Positions 34,926 to 47,085 of a stretch of DNA of 64,000 bases are shown here, one piece after another. Location of the stretch: the NCBI GenBank assembly GCA_035048485.1, contig CM068583.1:46939790-47003789 (forward strand). The letters run 5' to 3'. Both the position numbers and the translations under genes were made by a program. The notes below the pieces were generated by a model. It did no database searches and was not told where the DNA came from. It worked only from the letters and a program-made list of their open reading frames with translations. Numbering within the stretch: the first letter of the stretch is position 1; each line of letters begins with the position of its first letter. The DNA comes from Pteria penguin (lineage: Eukaryota > Mollusca > Bivalvia > Pterioida > Pteriidae).

Positions 34926-35652
34926 ATGTTTTACACTTCCCATATTATTTCACCAACCGCGAAATAATGGTGGCACATGCCTGATCCTGACTGCTTGGTA
35001 TATGACGATGCATTGGATCCACCCTATGACTCAAAGCAGTATTGAGGAATCTTTTACATGCCAGACTTCTGCCTTGACTTGGGCGAGGCCTCTGTTATTT
35101 CATTTCATCCGAAGGACAGGGGGGGGGGGTATGATTTACTAGATCTATATAATGAAATCGGAAACGAAATTATATAATAATTATAGATCTCGAACCAAGC
35201 TCGTCAAGTTAAGTAACGAGTGCGATACTGTTCGACAAATCCGCCCCTTAATGTTATAATTAAACTCAATTTCTGAGATAAATAGATTAAATAGTATTGA
35301 TTCAAATCGTCCTATATTGTGACACATTTCTAGAAGGTATTGTTAGGTTTTCTTATCACAGCGTTTTTGGGCCAAAACAAATAACTTTTCGTTTTCTACC
35401 TTAAGGCTGTCCCGATGTTTTGCTTACCGATCGATTACTGTTACGATGGGTGCGTTGTATAGGTTGAAAAGACATCATATAATAGGGATAGAAGGGTGAA
35501 GTTCCCACCTTATGACTGAATTAAAAATTGCTATATAATAATAATAATAATGATTTTATTCAGGCAGATATATATATATATATTTAATTAAACCTTTAAA
35601 ATTATTTTTGTTTTGAACAGATTTGATTTCCAGAGGGAGAGTTTCCAATCAA

Positions 35653-35803
35653 TGAATGCTCCACATAAAACTAAAAATCCACTGTGGCCACGAAAAAGAG
35701 AAATTATGCTCCACATAAAACTAAAAATCCACTGTGTCCACGGAAAAGAGAAATTATGCTCCACATAAAACTGAAAATCCGCTATGGCCACGGAAAAGAG
35801 AAT
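35653..35803. repeat. 50-bp tandem repeat, three units
   Basis: The unit begins ATGCTCCACATAAAACTAAA and continues AATCCACTGTGGCCACGAAA. Three copies with few differences make short open frames on both strands, which are artefacts. Confidence 0.9.
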
Positions 35804-36769
35804 AGGATTCCCCTCCCCGTTTTCTCACTTTTGATATGTACATGCACCTCAGACATGGCTGAAGTTATCCTCGTATGATGTTTAACAACAAACACACAAA
35901 ACCTACCGAACCTAAAACATTTCGTTTACAGCATTCTAAAAAATATGTAATTTAAAGTATGAATTTTATAAAATCGTATGTCTGTCTGAAATGATGTTGA
36001 TAGGACTCAGTATAATAACAATGCTCCGTCTCTTGGCACTACATTTATCTAAATATTTATCCATTCTTGCATGTATAGTAAATAGATCTAGATACATAAA
36101 TTTGGATGGAAATCGTTTATAAATCACACCTTTTCAAAAATTACTCATTACCGTAATTTAATTGTTAAATGCAGAAATATCCGTATTCATTCATTTGTGT
36201 GAAATGAAATTAAAATGTACATTTTGTAGAAAAAACTGTTTTCCCAACCTGTACATAACCTATATTGCCTTCACTGAGATGTCAAGAAACAAGACAATAC
36301 TTCGTTTTTGCCTTTTATAAATGTATTGATCAAATTGTTAGCAGAGTTGACGACATATGTTCGTTCTATATATGCCTTGACACACACACTCTCGAGTGAA
36401 ACTGTCAAATATGTTGAATTTTGTATTTTATGTAAATTAAGACAAACTTACTTTGACACGCCTCGTGTCATCCTGTGGATAGATATTGAGGCTAAATTCG
36501 TAGTATATTTGTATTTCATACTACTACATATAGGCTAGGCTGTTTGGGGTTTTTGTGAGGAAGTATTACACAGGAAAAGGAAAACTGGTATGGTAAGACA
36601 CGTTCTTTCTTCAGAAAGTTAAAGTGCCCCACCACTGTGTCTAACTCGGCTACGCCACTGTATTGTGTATCTCTCTCTCTTTATTCTTAAATGTACTCAA
36701 AGGTCAAACAGGCAAAGACAAACATATTACCAACCTTACATGCCTAATGATTACATGGGCGATTCAAAG

Positions 36770-37062
36770 GGAAAGCCGGTATGGCTCAGAGAAGAAGGTG
36801 CTAGGTTTATTACCGGAAGGTCCCAGGTTCGACTCCCGCCATGGGCACACATGTATCCTGTCTTTCGGATGAGACAGTAAAACCCGGGCGAGTTCCGTGT
36901 CACGGTAGGCGTATGTAAAAGATCCCTCACTGCTTCGTGTGGGTCCGTTGCAATGGTTTAGATTGCTATGTGACAATGATGCATAAGGCAGATGACGTCA
37001 CTAAACATCATATACGTAAAATAATCGTTGAGTGACGTAAGACAATAGTCAATGAATTAATC
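36770..37062 (+). mobile_element. tRNA-derived SINE, copy 1
   Basis: It has a tRNA-like 5' part with ATGGCTCAGAGA (A-box region) and B box GGTTCGACTCC. It shares with the next entry 'ccgtgtcacggtaggcgt', 'gtaaaagatccc' and the 3' part 'aataatcgt-gagtgacgt-a-acaata', and ends in an AAT-rich tail. The B box followed by a conserved middle and a simple tail is the usual SINE layout. A CRE octamer TGACGTCA lies at 36993-37000. Confidence 0.75.
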
Positions 37063-37854
37063 GATTGAAGGGGGTCCAGACCTTCGCATATCTTAAAATC
37101 AGGCAAAATTACTTTTCTTTGTACATGTTATTGTCAGACTAGGTAAATTTACACTCCAGACATATTTAGTCCCCTTTTCAATAGATTTGTTTGGGCGAAA
37201 ACATCCTCCTTTCGCAGCATTTCTGGACAAGATACATTCCATCAACCGACAACCACCGCCGCCCAATATTTAGTTTGTGCAGGTATTACAGAAACGATTT
37301 TGAAAGTCTACCTGAACGAGTAAATATTTACGGACACTTTTATAATGGATATCTGTTATAACAATGTATCGGATGCATGAACCAACATTTTTTTTAATGT
37401 TATTGTTAGGAAGCTATTTGGTGGTGATGGCAGGCTCTTTTATCATTGATAATAGTATTTCCCTGGTTTGCTTCGCTCGCCGGATAAATAAATGTAAAGA
37501 TATACGTGTCTGTAATTTAAACCTTGTGCATACTGTACATTTAATCCATAACAAGTAGTGAACTAATATTTGGTACGCATACTAATAAGGACAAGAAACA
37601 ATTTGGTGCAAGCACCAAAGTGTGGGCCGGAATGGGATGATGATAAAACTGCAAAGAATTAAAAAAAACTCAACAAAATAACGTTTTAAAATTTCCAGTA
37701 TCACTTCCTTTTCAGCTATAATAGTTTATAAAATTGGTTCATGCAGCCAATTAAGTACATAAAGCAATAGCAAGTTTATTAGACGTATGGATTAGCCATT
37801 TAGTATGGAAATGTACTTTTAAAATTATTGGCCATATCATCTACCATTTGTTTT

Positions 37855-38045
37855 AAGCCGATGGGCTCAGTAGATGAGGTGACCGAAAGATCCCGGGTTC
37901 GACTCCCGCCGTGTGCACATCGGTGAAACCGAGGTCCCGTGTCACGGTAGGCGTGGCACGTAAAAGATCCCCCACTTCTTCGGGAGGGTCTGTTACGTGA
38001 AATAATCGTGGAGTGACGTGAAACAATAATTAATCAATCAATCTA
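37855..38045 (+). mobile_element. tRNA-derived SINE, copy 2
   Basis: It has A-box-like ATGGGCTCAGTAGATGAGG, B box GGTTCGACTCC, the conserved middle 'cacggtaggcgtggcacgta' and the tail 'aatcaatcaatc'. It is shorter than copy 1 because the 'gattgctatgtgacaatg' part is missing. Confidence 0.75.
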
Positions 38046-39890
38046 CAATTTTTTGTTAACAACAAAACTTAACCAATCTGTAAGCACCTGGCTGTTTGCT
38101 GGGGTAACAAATCTTTACTGGTTAAACTTGTGGTAATGGTGGTGTAGCCGTGCTGGTAATCTAACTATTCTCAAGTTTTAATTTACAAACAATAATTAAG
38201 GTTTAAAAATCGTCTTGCCATAATAAACAATTGTAAAATATAATTGGTTATGTTAGTCCTTCTTAGCGTAGCATTCTGTATTCAGAAACTTCAGTAGGAC
38301 TTACACCACACTGTCATTCAATCGTAACAACTCGTCCATATCGGTACACAAATAAGATCTATTTTTTTTTTTTCTTTTCTTTTTTTTTTTTTTTTTTGTA
38401 AAAAATGGCGATGATGTTCCGGTTGGCTATGATTAACCGAAAGTCACTTAGGCAACCGAATATTGATTTTGCTTATGAAGACAGCGCGTCAAATATTCAA
38501 GAATTGTAAGGTAACACCCATCCTCAGAAAATATTCCAACAAATTTTATACTTAAATCTGCGAAAGTCTCGAAGATACTACGCTTACATAAATCTATCAA
38601 ACTGCATGGGTCAGCGAGGTGACACATGCTCTCTCCGCAGTGAATATAATCCTAATTTTATCATTGGTGTAAAATCCTGAGGGCGGGGCCTTGCTGTACC
38701 GCAGAAACGCATGCAACTTTCCCAAACTTATATCAAAGGATGGGCCGCCAGTGCCGGCCCCACAATAACGCATAGGCGGAGGGAAGTTTCGGTGTGCAAC
38801 TCTCCATTTTTCGATGAAAATTTTTATCAGAGAAAAGAAATAACGTGTAATTCTGAAGGTGTAACACCCAACCCTTCCCCATCTAAATATTAATATGAAC
38901 TTTATTGTAGGTGACCTTGCTTTAAAGAAATCCACAATTTAGAATTTCAAGGGCGTAGAACTAAGGGCGGTGCAAAAAAAGGGGGTGGGTTTGTTATGAG
39001 CCCCTTCCCCCTAATTTCAGAAGTTAAGGCACAATTGGTTTTGTCTCCTCTTCCACTTTTCTTAGAACAATTACATGTAAGCCTATGTAGTAAGAATTTT
39101 TAGGCACATGTATACACATAAGTTTAATAAGTATTTTACAGAAAATGTCTTACAAGTAAAAATGTAGCTGACCCGCACTGACCAGAGTCTTGGTAATCGA
39201 AATACCCATTTGGGGGTGGTTGCTGAACCATCAACCAAATACTCATCCCTCATCATCACCATCACCAGGCCGCTGCCCTAGACCTTAGCGACCCCCGAGT
39301 CCTCGCCTTGATTATGCCTACATATTACTCTAGCTACTCTCCCGACTCAGCAAGTCATAAGATGATCGTTGTTAACTCGTGCACTTTAAGTATCACAACA
39401 GATTCATGGGTTGTAGGGTTAGATCCTTTCCCACTCTTTTTGTCTAAAGTTATACTTTAAAGGTACTTTTCATGTTTGGGACACCCTTTTATCGTGTGAC
39501 AGTCACAAAGCGGCTAACATTAAGGTCATAACCTTCTTATTTAAATAGTTGAACCCGCTCCTTACAAAGGACAAGCCTGATCTCAGAGGGCAAACACCTA
39601 AAGAAGGGTCGTTAAAATATTATTTGCAATGTTCACATGTATTGAATTCTTTTAGATTTTTGTTTATGCACATTTACACACGTATGTACATAAAAGTTAT
39701 ATATATCCAAGTCGTTTTGTAGTTTCTGGTTTCCACGTGTCCATAAATGTCCAGAAAGGTAGGTTGTAGTTAGTACCACAGTAATAATAACTCTGATACT
39801 TTCGGGGTTTTTTTTAATTACATGTATCTCACGCTAATTCACTTTTAGTGTGAAGGTTGAAAAGGGAGTGTTTGATATAAGTGGCATTAT
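38046..39890. other. Spacer without a recognised gene
   Basis: This stretch contains T runs at 38361-38398 and otherwise unremarkable AT-rich sequence. Open frames of 60-112 codons on either strand show no familiar motif. Confidence 0.5.
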
Positions 39891-39894
39891 ACAT

Positions 39895-40020
39895 TTGTCC
39901 TCGTGCTGTGTGGTTGTCATACTTTCTATACACCATACCTATACAGTGTTTGACTGTTTCATAGCGAATGTCACTAGCCATACAGGAGACGCTTACTTCT
40001 ACCGTGAGTCTGTGGTTTCT
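39895..40020 (+). repeat. 'TAGCCA-ACAGGAGA-GCT' bivalve repeat, copy upstream of the PGAP4-like gene
   Basis: It shares 'gtg--gttgtcatactttct', 'tacagtgttt' and 'ctagccatacaggagacgct' with 52530-52740. I recognise the latter phrase as frequent in oyster sequences. It ends about 90 bp before the PGAP4-like start codon. Confidence 0.55.
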
Positions 40021-40111
40021 ATGAGTCTACGAATGCTCATCATTGTATCTTGTCGATAGTGTCATAAATCTGAGTATCATTAACATTCAGTCTTGTCTTT
40101 GTTTCAGAGCC

Positions 40112-41350
40112 ATGTGTAAATGTCGTCTTCTTTGTAAGATTGCTATGAATGTGGAATACAAGTTTTTCCTACATCTTCTTGCTTTGATGGCGTTGACATT
40201 CCTAGTCGTGTTGCCCGTATGTTCCAGGAAGTTGAAGTTTTCCCTATATCACTCACTGTGGTCAAGGAACATAGAAGACGACCAAAAGCAGATGAGAGAA
40301 CAGAACGACGCTAGAATAAAATACGCTAAACGCTTTCTGGAAAGTGTCGGAATAAAACAAATTCAATATGGTGTGAAGAAAAATGTCGCCGATGTTGGCA
40401 TATCGATCATTACAGTTTCTAGAAATAGGCACGTACTGGATTCCTACGAACCTAGATATCTGACTCAAGTTGTATCACGGTTTGCCGAATTATTAAGTGC
40501 TACCTCAAGTCTCCGATTTTCTTACAAGCTTTTTATTTGTGACGTTGACGAGGACCCAGCATCATACTTCGAAATGCAACAGTTGAGTAAACATTTTGAA
40601 ATAATTCACAGATTTCCTCTAAGAAATTCAACCCAACAAATAAATATACATTACAAAACACTAGACGAAACTCTTGAAAAAGAAAAACAGGATTATATAT
40701 TTTGTGGCCGCGAGACCTTAAAACGTAATATTTCGAACGTTTTCTTGGTTGAAGATGACGCATTGCCTCACGATGACGTCATCGATGTTTTAGAGTATAT
40801 CCTGCAGTACCATATAATGGATAGTTTTCGTCCAGGTACCTTGAAAAATGTGTCTTACTACAAGTTTTATCATCCAGATCGTCTGCTTGGTTACATTAGC
40901 CTGGAGGTGGAAAGAATACCGGAACTTTTAGCACTCAGCATCGTATCTGCTACAATATTGACTCTTATCTACATCAAAGCTCGCCAAAATATCTGTTTCT
41001 ATAAAGAAACTATTTGGTTTTGTTTATTTGTATATTTCTGCTTATTATTTATTGTTTTGGGACGACAATCGTTTTTAGACTTCAGAAGATTGTCTAGCTA
41101 TTTATATCAGGTAACTCCAGCTCCAACTTGTTGTACCCCTGCGATGTTATACACTAAAGTCGGTTTTACTGCGATAGCGAATTATCTCCAGGGCGTCTTA
41201 TGCAAGGCTAACTTTGGAAAGGATACTGCCATGGACACTTTCCGGTTCAATTCGGGGTTAAAAGCTCAAATGATACAGCCAAACTTGTTCACTCATATTG
41301 GGATGTACTCCTCGCTCAGGGATAAAGTCCTTGATCCTTTTATCGTCTGA
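40112..41350 (+). CDS. PGAP4: PGAP4-like GPI-glycan N-acetylgalactosamine transferase, single coding exon
   Basis: This looks like a Golgi enzyme that adds the GalNAc side chain to the first mannose of GPI anchors (function known for PGAP4/TMEM246). It has 412 residues, close to the vertebrate length. A signal-anchor helix lies at residues about 19-37. A GT-A-like acidic motif 'VEDDALPHDDV' lies at about 213-223. Next is 'FYHPDRLLGYI', then two closely spaced membrane helices (about 275-290 and 304-320) inserted in the catalytic domain, which is a hallmark of PGAP4. After them come 'PAPTCCTPAML' and a C-terminal domain. The frame is open upstream to 40043, but an acceptor (tttgtttcag, ending 40107) lies five bases before ATG 40112, so I start there and expect a 5' non-coding exon. 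A polyadenylation hexamer follows at 41437. Confidence 0.88.
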   Translation: MCKCRLLCKIAMNVEYKFFLHLLALMALTFLVVLPVCSRKLKFSLYHSLWSRNIEDDQKQMREQNDARIKYAKRFLESVGIKQIQYGVKKNVADVGISIITVSRNRHVLDSYEPRYLTQVVSRFAELLSATSSLRFSYKLFICDVDEDPASYFEMQQLSKHFEIIHRFPLRNSTQQINIHYKTLDETLEKEKQDYIFCGRETLKRNISNVFLVEDDALPHDDVIDVLEYILQYHIMDSFRPGTLKNVSYYKFYHPDRLLGYISLEVERIPELLALSIVSATILTLIYIKARQNICFYKETIWFCLFVYFCLLFIVLGRQSFLDFRRLSSYLYQVTPAPTCCTPAMLYTKVGFTAIANYLQGVLCKANFGKDTAMDTFRFNSGLKAQMIQPNLFTHIGMYSSLRDKVLDPFIV

Positions 41351-41436
41351 TAAACTTACCAGGCTATATTGAACAGTTATACTTTGTATGTAATTAGAAA
41401 AATGTTTCTTACATATTCCATAATTTATATTTGTTG

Positions 41437-41442
41437 AATAAA
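41437..41442 (+). promoter_or_regulatory. Candidate polyadenylation signal of the PGAP4-like gene
   Basis: AATAAA lies 87 bp after the stop codon. Confidence 0.6.
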
Positions 41443-42098
41443 TTATTTTGTTTACTTTGCACACTTAGTTCATATTACTGCATTAGCCAGCAGTATCTTG
41501 CTATATTGCAGTATCGTCCAGTAGTGTCAGATCCTCACCCCATAGGGTCAAACGCCCACACAAACGAATATCTGATTCTGAAGGCAAATATTTTAGTAAA
41601 TAATTTGATTTTTATCACTATTAGATTCTGTGATGATCAAAATCATTTCAAATACTACATAATTATTAATAAGGTAGTATTTGACATGATTTTGATTAAA
41701 TGCAGAATTTAATACTGCTCAGAAGACGAAATAATGTTCTACATGTATACAAGTAGACAGTGCCATAAAATGACGTAAAGGACGTCAAACTAAAAAGCTA
41801 TATTTGGTAAATGTACGAACATTAATATTGTTGAAGCTACTTTCGATTTGGACGACTGTTTTAAGTACAAAAGCATAATTAATAGTTACGAAAAGAGACA
41901 GTGACTAAGAATGACCAGACAGAAGAAAACTGTGACGAAAATCCAGTATACAAGGAAGGATTGCAAGTAAATCACTACATAGTAACCACTACTGCAGAAA
42001 GTTTTATCTTACTTCAAATGCAAGTATGTATATGAAGGGGCATCGGAAGTATGCAACTGATTTTGTTAGTGGCGACAAGGCACAAGTCAGTGAGTGCC

Positions 42099-43686
42099 AT
42101 TGGTACTGGATGATAGATTAGAACCTGCTGTTGGTACTGGATAATAGGGTAGAACCTGCTGTTGGTACTGGATAATAGGGTAGAACCTGCTGTTGGTACT
42201 GGATAATAGGGTAGAACCTGCTGTTGGTCCTGGATAATAGGGTAGAACCTGCTGTTGGTACTGGATAATAGGGTAGAACCTGCTGTTGGTACTGGATAAT
42301 AGGGTAGAACCTGCTGTTGGTACTGGATAATAGAGTAGAACCTGCTGTTGGTACTGGATAATAGGGTAGAACCTGCTGTTGGTACTGGATAATAGGGTAG
42401 AACCTGCTGTTGGTACTGGATAATAGGGTAGAACCTGCTGTTGGTACTGGATAATAGGGTAGAACCTGCTGTTGGTACTGGATAATAGAGTAGAACCTGC
42501 TGTTGGTACTGGATAATAGAGTAGAACCTGCTGTTGGTACTGGATAATAGAGTAGAACCTGCTGTTGGTACTGGATAATAGGGTAGAACCTGCTGTTGGT
42601 ACTGGATAATAGAGTAGAACCTGCTGTTGGTACTGGATAATAGAGTAGAACCTGCTGTTGGTACTGGATAATAGGGTAGAACCTGCTGTTGGTACTGGAT
42701 AATAGAGTAGAACCTGCTGTTGGTACTGGATAATAGGGTAGAACCTGCTGTTGGTACTGGATAATAGAGTAGAACCTGCTGTTGGTACTGGATAATAGGG
42801 TAGAACCTGCTGTTGGTACTGGATAATAGAGTAGAACCTGCTGTTGCTACTGGATAATAGGGTAGAACCTGCTGTTGGTACTGGATAATAGGGTAGAACC
42901 TGCTGTTGCTACTGGATAATAGGGTAGAACCTGCTGTTGGTACTGGATAATAGAGTAGAACCTGCTGTTGGTACTGGATAATAGGGTAGAACCTGCTGTT
43001 GGTACTGGATAATAGAGTAGAACCTCCTGTTTGTACTGGATAATAGGGTAGAACCTGCTGTTGGTACTGGATAATAGAGTAGAACCTGCTGTTGGTACTG
43101 GATAATAGGGTAGAACCTGCTGTTGGTACTGGATAATAGAGTAGAACCTGCTGTTGGTACTGGATAATAGGGTAGAACCTGCTGTTGGTACTGGATAATA
43201 GAGTAGAACCTCCTGTTTGTACTGGATAATAGGGTAGAACCTGCTGTTGGTACTGGATAATAGAGTAGAACCTGCTGTTGGTACTGGATAATAGAGTAGA
43301 ACCTGCTGTTGGTACTGGATAATAGAGTAGAACCTGCTGTTGGTACTGGATGATAGAGTAGAACTTGCTGTTGGTATTGGATGATGGGGTAGAACCTGCT
43401 GTTGGTATTGTATGATGAAGTAGAACCTGCTGTTGGTACTGGATGATAGAGTAGAACCTGCTGTTGGTATTGGATGATGGGGTAGAACCTGCTGTTGGTA
43501 TTGTATGATGAAGTAGAACCTGCTTTTGGTATTGGATGATGGGGTAGAACCTGCTTTTGGTACTGGATGATAGGGTAGAACCTGTTCTTGGTATTAGATG
43601 ATAGGGTAGAACCTGCTGTTGATATTGGATAATAGGGTTGAACCTGCTGTTGGTACTGGATGATAGGGTAGAACCTGCTGTTGGTG
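42099..43686. repeat. 31-bp minisatellite, about 51 units, with higher-order structure
   Basis: The unit is CTGTTGGTACTGGATAATAG followed by GGTAGAACCTG (31 bp). Units differ mainly by GGG or GAG in 'ATAGGG/ATAGAG'. From about 42660 the two kinds alternate, giving a 62-bp dimer. A rare variant with 'cctcctgtttg' occurs at 43021 and 43207, exactly 186 bp (six units) apart. Another, 'gttgctac', occurs twice 62 bp apart (42843, 42905). The last ten units are more diverged (gatgatgg, gatgaag). It is non-coding because 31 is not a multiple of three. Confidence 0.95.
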
Positions 43687-44208
43687 TTTTTAAAAAATCG
43701 GTTCCCTCTAATTCAAAATGTCAGCAATAGTTGTATTTTCATTGAGTACCGACAATCACCGAAGATATTAGATGTTACGTAAGACCGTCATCGGAACTCT
43801 GTAGAATGTACATCCACAGTTTAGTGCTCCGCCCATAATAATATAAGAGGTAGTGTATAAAAGCTACAACCATAATATCACAAGTACATATACAGGTACT
43901 TATAGTTTGAACTACAGCTGTCCACGATGGATCGGTTACTATCCAGACCACCAAACCCGTAACCCAGAAATCTTGTTTCTTTGAATATTCCTTACGTTAT
44001 CACCAAGATTCTTATACATGTCGATGATAATTTCATTTTTTCGTATGTAACAATCTAATTAAAATAAGATCTTTTCATATAGCTTTCCAGCGTAGCGATA
44101 TAAAAAGATCTGATTTCAGTTAGAGTGCGTAGAGACAGGGCCGTAGGAAGTTTTTCAAAAGTGAGTTGGCCAAACCTAAAAATTTGTTTCTTTTTGTAAC
44201 GTAATAAC

Positions 44209-44730
44209 ATGAGCAACGTCGACGTAGCATAATACGCCCGACATATATTGTTACAAATGCAACAGATATATTGATGTGCATATCAGAAAAAGGTTAAATC
44301 AACTCATATGAATTTTGACTTTTACCTTGGAGGTTTAACATTGGGTCAAGGTCATGATACATTATTGATCCATGGGTAACGATTTTAAGAAAAACATGTC
44401 TATAAATGTATGAAAGCATTAAAAAGTTATGGTCTAGACAAGATTTTACCTATCAAATTTTTGAGTCACTTTTTACCTAAAAACTTACCTTGACCTTTGA
44501 TCTTGACATTGAAAATCATAAGAAATAAGTGTACAAAGTTTAAAAGTTCTAGTATAAACGATTTGGTCTGTATCTTGTTTACAAAGTGGTTTCTCAAACG
44601 TTTGCTATTTTGTCCCAAAAATGATCTTGACCCTTGATCTTGTCAGTGCAAATCGATAGGCTACGTCCTCATGAAGTCAGGGAAAGTTCTAGCCTATACG
44701 ATTAGGTCTGTACCTGTGGTGGAGACCTAA
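44209..44730 (-). mobile_element. Hairpin-headed repeat, family B, minus-strand truncated copy
   Basis: At 44209-44240 'gagcaacgtcgacgtagcat' followed by 'aatacgcccg' is the reverse complement of the family B 3' end. The following sequence has inverted 'tgacctttgatcttgac' and 'aaccttttt'-type units. The head was not found, so the right limit is approximate. It is the only clearly minus-strand member of these families in the window. Confidence 0.6.
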
Positions 44731-44939
44731 ATGATAACAATTCAACAAATTTAACAAATTTGATAACAAAATAAAAGTATACTATGACAAATACATAATA
44801 TAGGCCAGTTGTTTCTCTCTCTCATATTTGGAGATTAAATCTCTGCAATAATAGTACTTGGAATACATTTAAGGCAATTTTTCATTCCAGCTAGAAAACT
44901 GATTATTTTTTCATATGTATATTTAACAATTTATTAGTA

Positions 44940-45375
44940 TTATGCCCCCGCCAGGTATGGCAGGGGGCATAAAGTGTTTCCTTTGTCCGTCCTTCTGTCC
45001 TTCCGTCTCACATTGGTTTCCGGATGTTAACTCAAGTACCTTTTAACATACTCAGACCAAATTTGGATATATGCTTACTTATCAAGAGATAAGATAAGAA
45101 TCCTATTCATTTTAGGTTCCAGGTGATTCTCATGTTTTATCATATATTTTTAAATGCTCATCAGAATTTGATCATATTTCACATATTTTACAGTTCAAGT
45201 TCTTTTAAACAGATGTAATTGAAAATCTTATTAAAAGGGAAAGATGCCTATAAATTTGTCAAAAGGCAATACTACACTACTGGTAATATTTATAGGAGTT
45301 ATGGCCCATGAATCTTTCAATTTAAGAAAGTTTGTTGCTGCTATGAATCAAGCCAACACGGGGGGCATATCCTGT
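44940..45375 (+). mobile_element. Hairpin-headed repeat, family C
   Basis: The head is a perfect 10-bp stem, TTATGCCCCC (44940-44949) and GGGGGCATAA (44963-44972), followed by 'tttccttt-gtccgtccttctgtcc'. Its right half recurs as 'cacggggggcatatcctgtctg' near 45358-45379, which I take as the 3' end or the join to the next unit. Confidence 0.6.
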
Positions 45376-46660
45376 CTGTCTGTCCGTCTGTTAACTTTTG
45401 TCTGGGCCATAACCTTACTCCATGTTGGATCTGGATAATATTTCAAACAATTGAGGGATCGTCAAATACCTGACATCGCACCATTTGGTGCACTTTCTCA
45501 GTATGATGTCATAAATAAATGGCCTGTCAAATATGAATTTAACTGTGACGTCACAATGAAACTAGGCAATAGTCGTGGTTAAATTTGGATCAAACGATCC
45601 CTCAATATACCATTTGCCGATCTTGATAATTGTTGTCTTTTTGTCCGAGCTAATACCTTTTGGCGTTGTTTTTTGTTATGGCGTCACAATAAATTTATGT
45701 CACGTATTATGACGTCACTATGAAAATCAACGCTAAGAGTTATTAGCTCGGACAAAAAGACAGCCTTGATCAAGATCGGCAAGTGATCTATTGTTGTACA
45801 TAACCCAATGGTGTGTCATGACCTTCACCCATAGTCATATCATCAAGGTCAAGGTCACAAAGCACACATGCCAAAAATTCTTGTCCGGGCCATAAGTTCT
45901 TACCCCCTTCTGAGATCTGGAAATTATTTCAAACATTGTTGTCCATGACCTAAGGGTGTGTCATGACCTTAACTCAAGGTCACATCTCCAAGGTCAAGGT
46001 CACAGTACATACATAGTCAAACTCTTTGTCCAGGCAATAACTTCTTACTGCCAAGTTGGATTCCAAGATGACATTTCACACAATTGTTGTTTATGGCACA
46101 AGGGCGTGTCATAATCTTGACTCAAGATCATATATCCAAGATCAAAGGCACAGTCCACACTTGGTCGAAATCATTTTCCAGGGCCATAACTCCTTACTAC
46201 TTTGTTGGATAACATTTCACGCAATTGTTGTACATGTTACAAGGATTCCATGACCTTGACCCAAGGTCATAACTTCAAGGTTAAAGTCACAGTGCACTCA
46301 CAGCCAAAATCCTTGTCCGGGCTATCACTTCTTACTGCCTAGTTGGAATTGGATAATATATCATACAATTGTTGTCCATGATCCAAGGATGTCATGACAT
46401 TGACTGAAGATGGTATCAAAATGCATGCATGCATGGTCAAAATCCTTGTCCGGAAAATAACTCCTTACTGCTACGTTGGATCTGGCTAACATTTCACACA
46501 ATTGTTGTGCATGACCAAAGGGTGTGTGATGACCTCCAACAAAGATCATATCTTCAAGGTCAAGGTCACAGTGCACACATAGCCGAATGTCATAGTGGAT
46601 CTGGATAATATTTCACACAATTGTTGACCATGGCCCAATGGTGTGTCATGTTATTTTTAC
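45376..46660 (+). repeat. Tandem units of about 130-150 bp rich in AGGTCA
   Basis: There are about seven units of the form 'ccttgtccgggccataactt cttactgcc', 'ggatctggataatatttcacacaattgttgt', 'gacc-aagggtgtgtcatgac' and 'cttgaccaaggtcat-tc-tcaaggtcaaggtcac'. They resemble, but are not the same as, the array inside the 22151 copy. One unit is interrupted at 45451-45785 by nested palindromic insertions. Open frames here are artefacts. Confidence 0.75.
45451..45785. mobile_element. Two adjacent foldback elements inserted in the array
   Basis: The first runs from TTGAGGGATCGT (45451-45462) to ACGATCCCTCAA (45594-45605), a perfect 12-bp inverted pair. The second has arms of about 44 bp, 'ttgccgatcttgat..' with 'tttttgtccgagctaata' (45611-45655), and the mirror 'tattagctcggacaaaaa' with '..gatcaagatcggcaag' (45741-45785). 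Each contains a perfect CRE TGACGTCA (45546-45553 and 45710-45717). Together they split a single unit of the host array. Confidence 0.75.
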
Positions 46661-46865
46661 TTACGACAAACTTCACAAGATGTTCCGACTACCGATATCT
46701 GGGCAAGTTTCAAAACAGTATAATCATTTCTTCAAACAATTGAAATTATGAAATATTATTATTTCGATTTTTGGGGTGCATGGATTAGATGTTGTATTCA
46801 GGATACATATTACCAGAGACCTATAATGACTTAAATGTAGGCTATTATAGCTCAAACATTGTAAT

Positions 46866-46903
46866 CTTGCTTTAGTTACATGTTCCAACTTACAGTAGCA
46901 TTG
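46866..46903 (+). repeat. 38-bp exact direct repeat, copy 1
   Basis: It begins CTTGCTTTAGTTACATGTTC and ends in ACAGTAGCATTG. It is identical to 47516-47553, exactly 650 bp away. A perfect hairpin follows immediately. Confidence 0.85.
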
Positions 46904-46906
46904 TAA

Positions 46907-46964
46907 TTACGACTGCAACGGAAGAGCTATTTTGTCCTAAATAGCTCTTCCGTTGCAGTCGTAA
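46907..46964. other. Perfect 26-bp hairpin with a 6-base loop
   Basis: The arms 46907-46932 (TTACGACTGCAACGGAAGAG and onward) and 46939-46964 are exact reverse complements, with loop TGTCCT. The size resembles a small foldback element or a short hairpin RNA precursor. The perfect pairing makes a conserved microRNA less likely, because those usually have mismatches. Confidence 0.85.
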
Positions 46965-46989
46965 CTAGATACATAGATGTCAAGAATCA

Positions 46990-47085
46990 CAGGGGCCAAT
47001 TAAGGGCGTAAAGGGGGTGGGTGGGTTATGATAGTACTACATGTATACTATCAGATCCCCTTTCCTCTTACGCGCTTGGCCCCTG
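46990..47085. mobile_element. 96-bp hAT-like foldback element
   Basis: CAGGGGCCAATTAAGGGCGT at the left is mirrored by 'ttacgcgcttggcccctg' at the right. G-rich and C-rich inner parts also pair. The CAGGGGC ends fit hAT-type MITEs. An 8-bp target duplication was not seen. Confidence 0.6.

Noticed and set aside
42099..43686. Possible CRISPR-like array
   Set aside because: Direct 31-bp repeats with no unique spacers, in a eukaryotic genome. It is a minisatellite.
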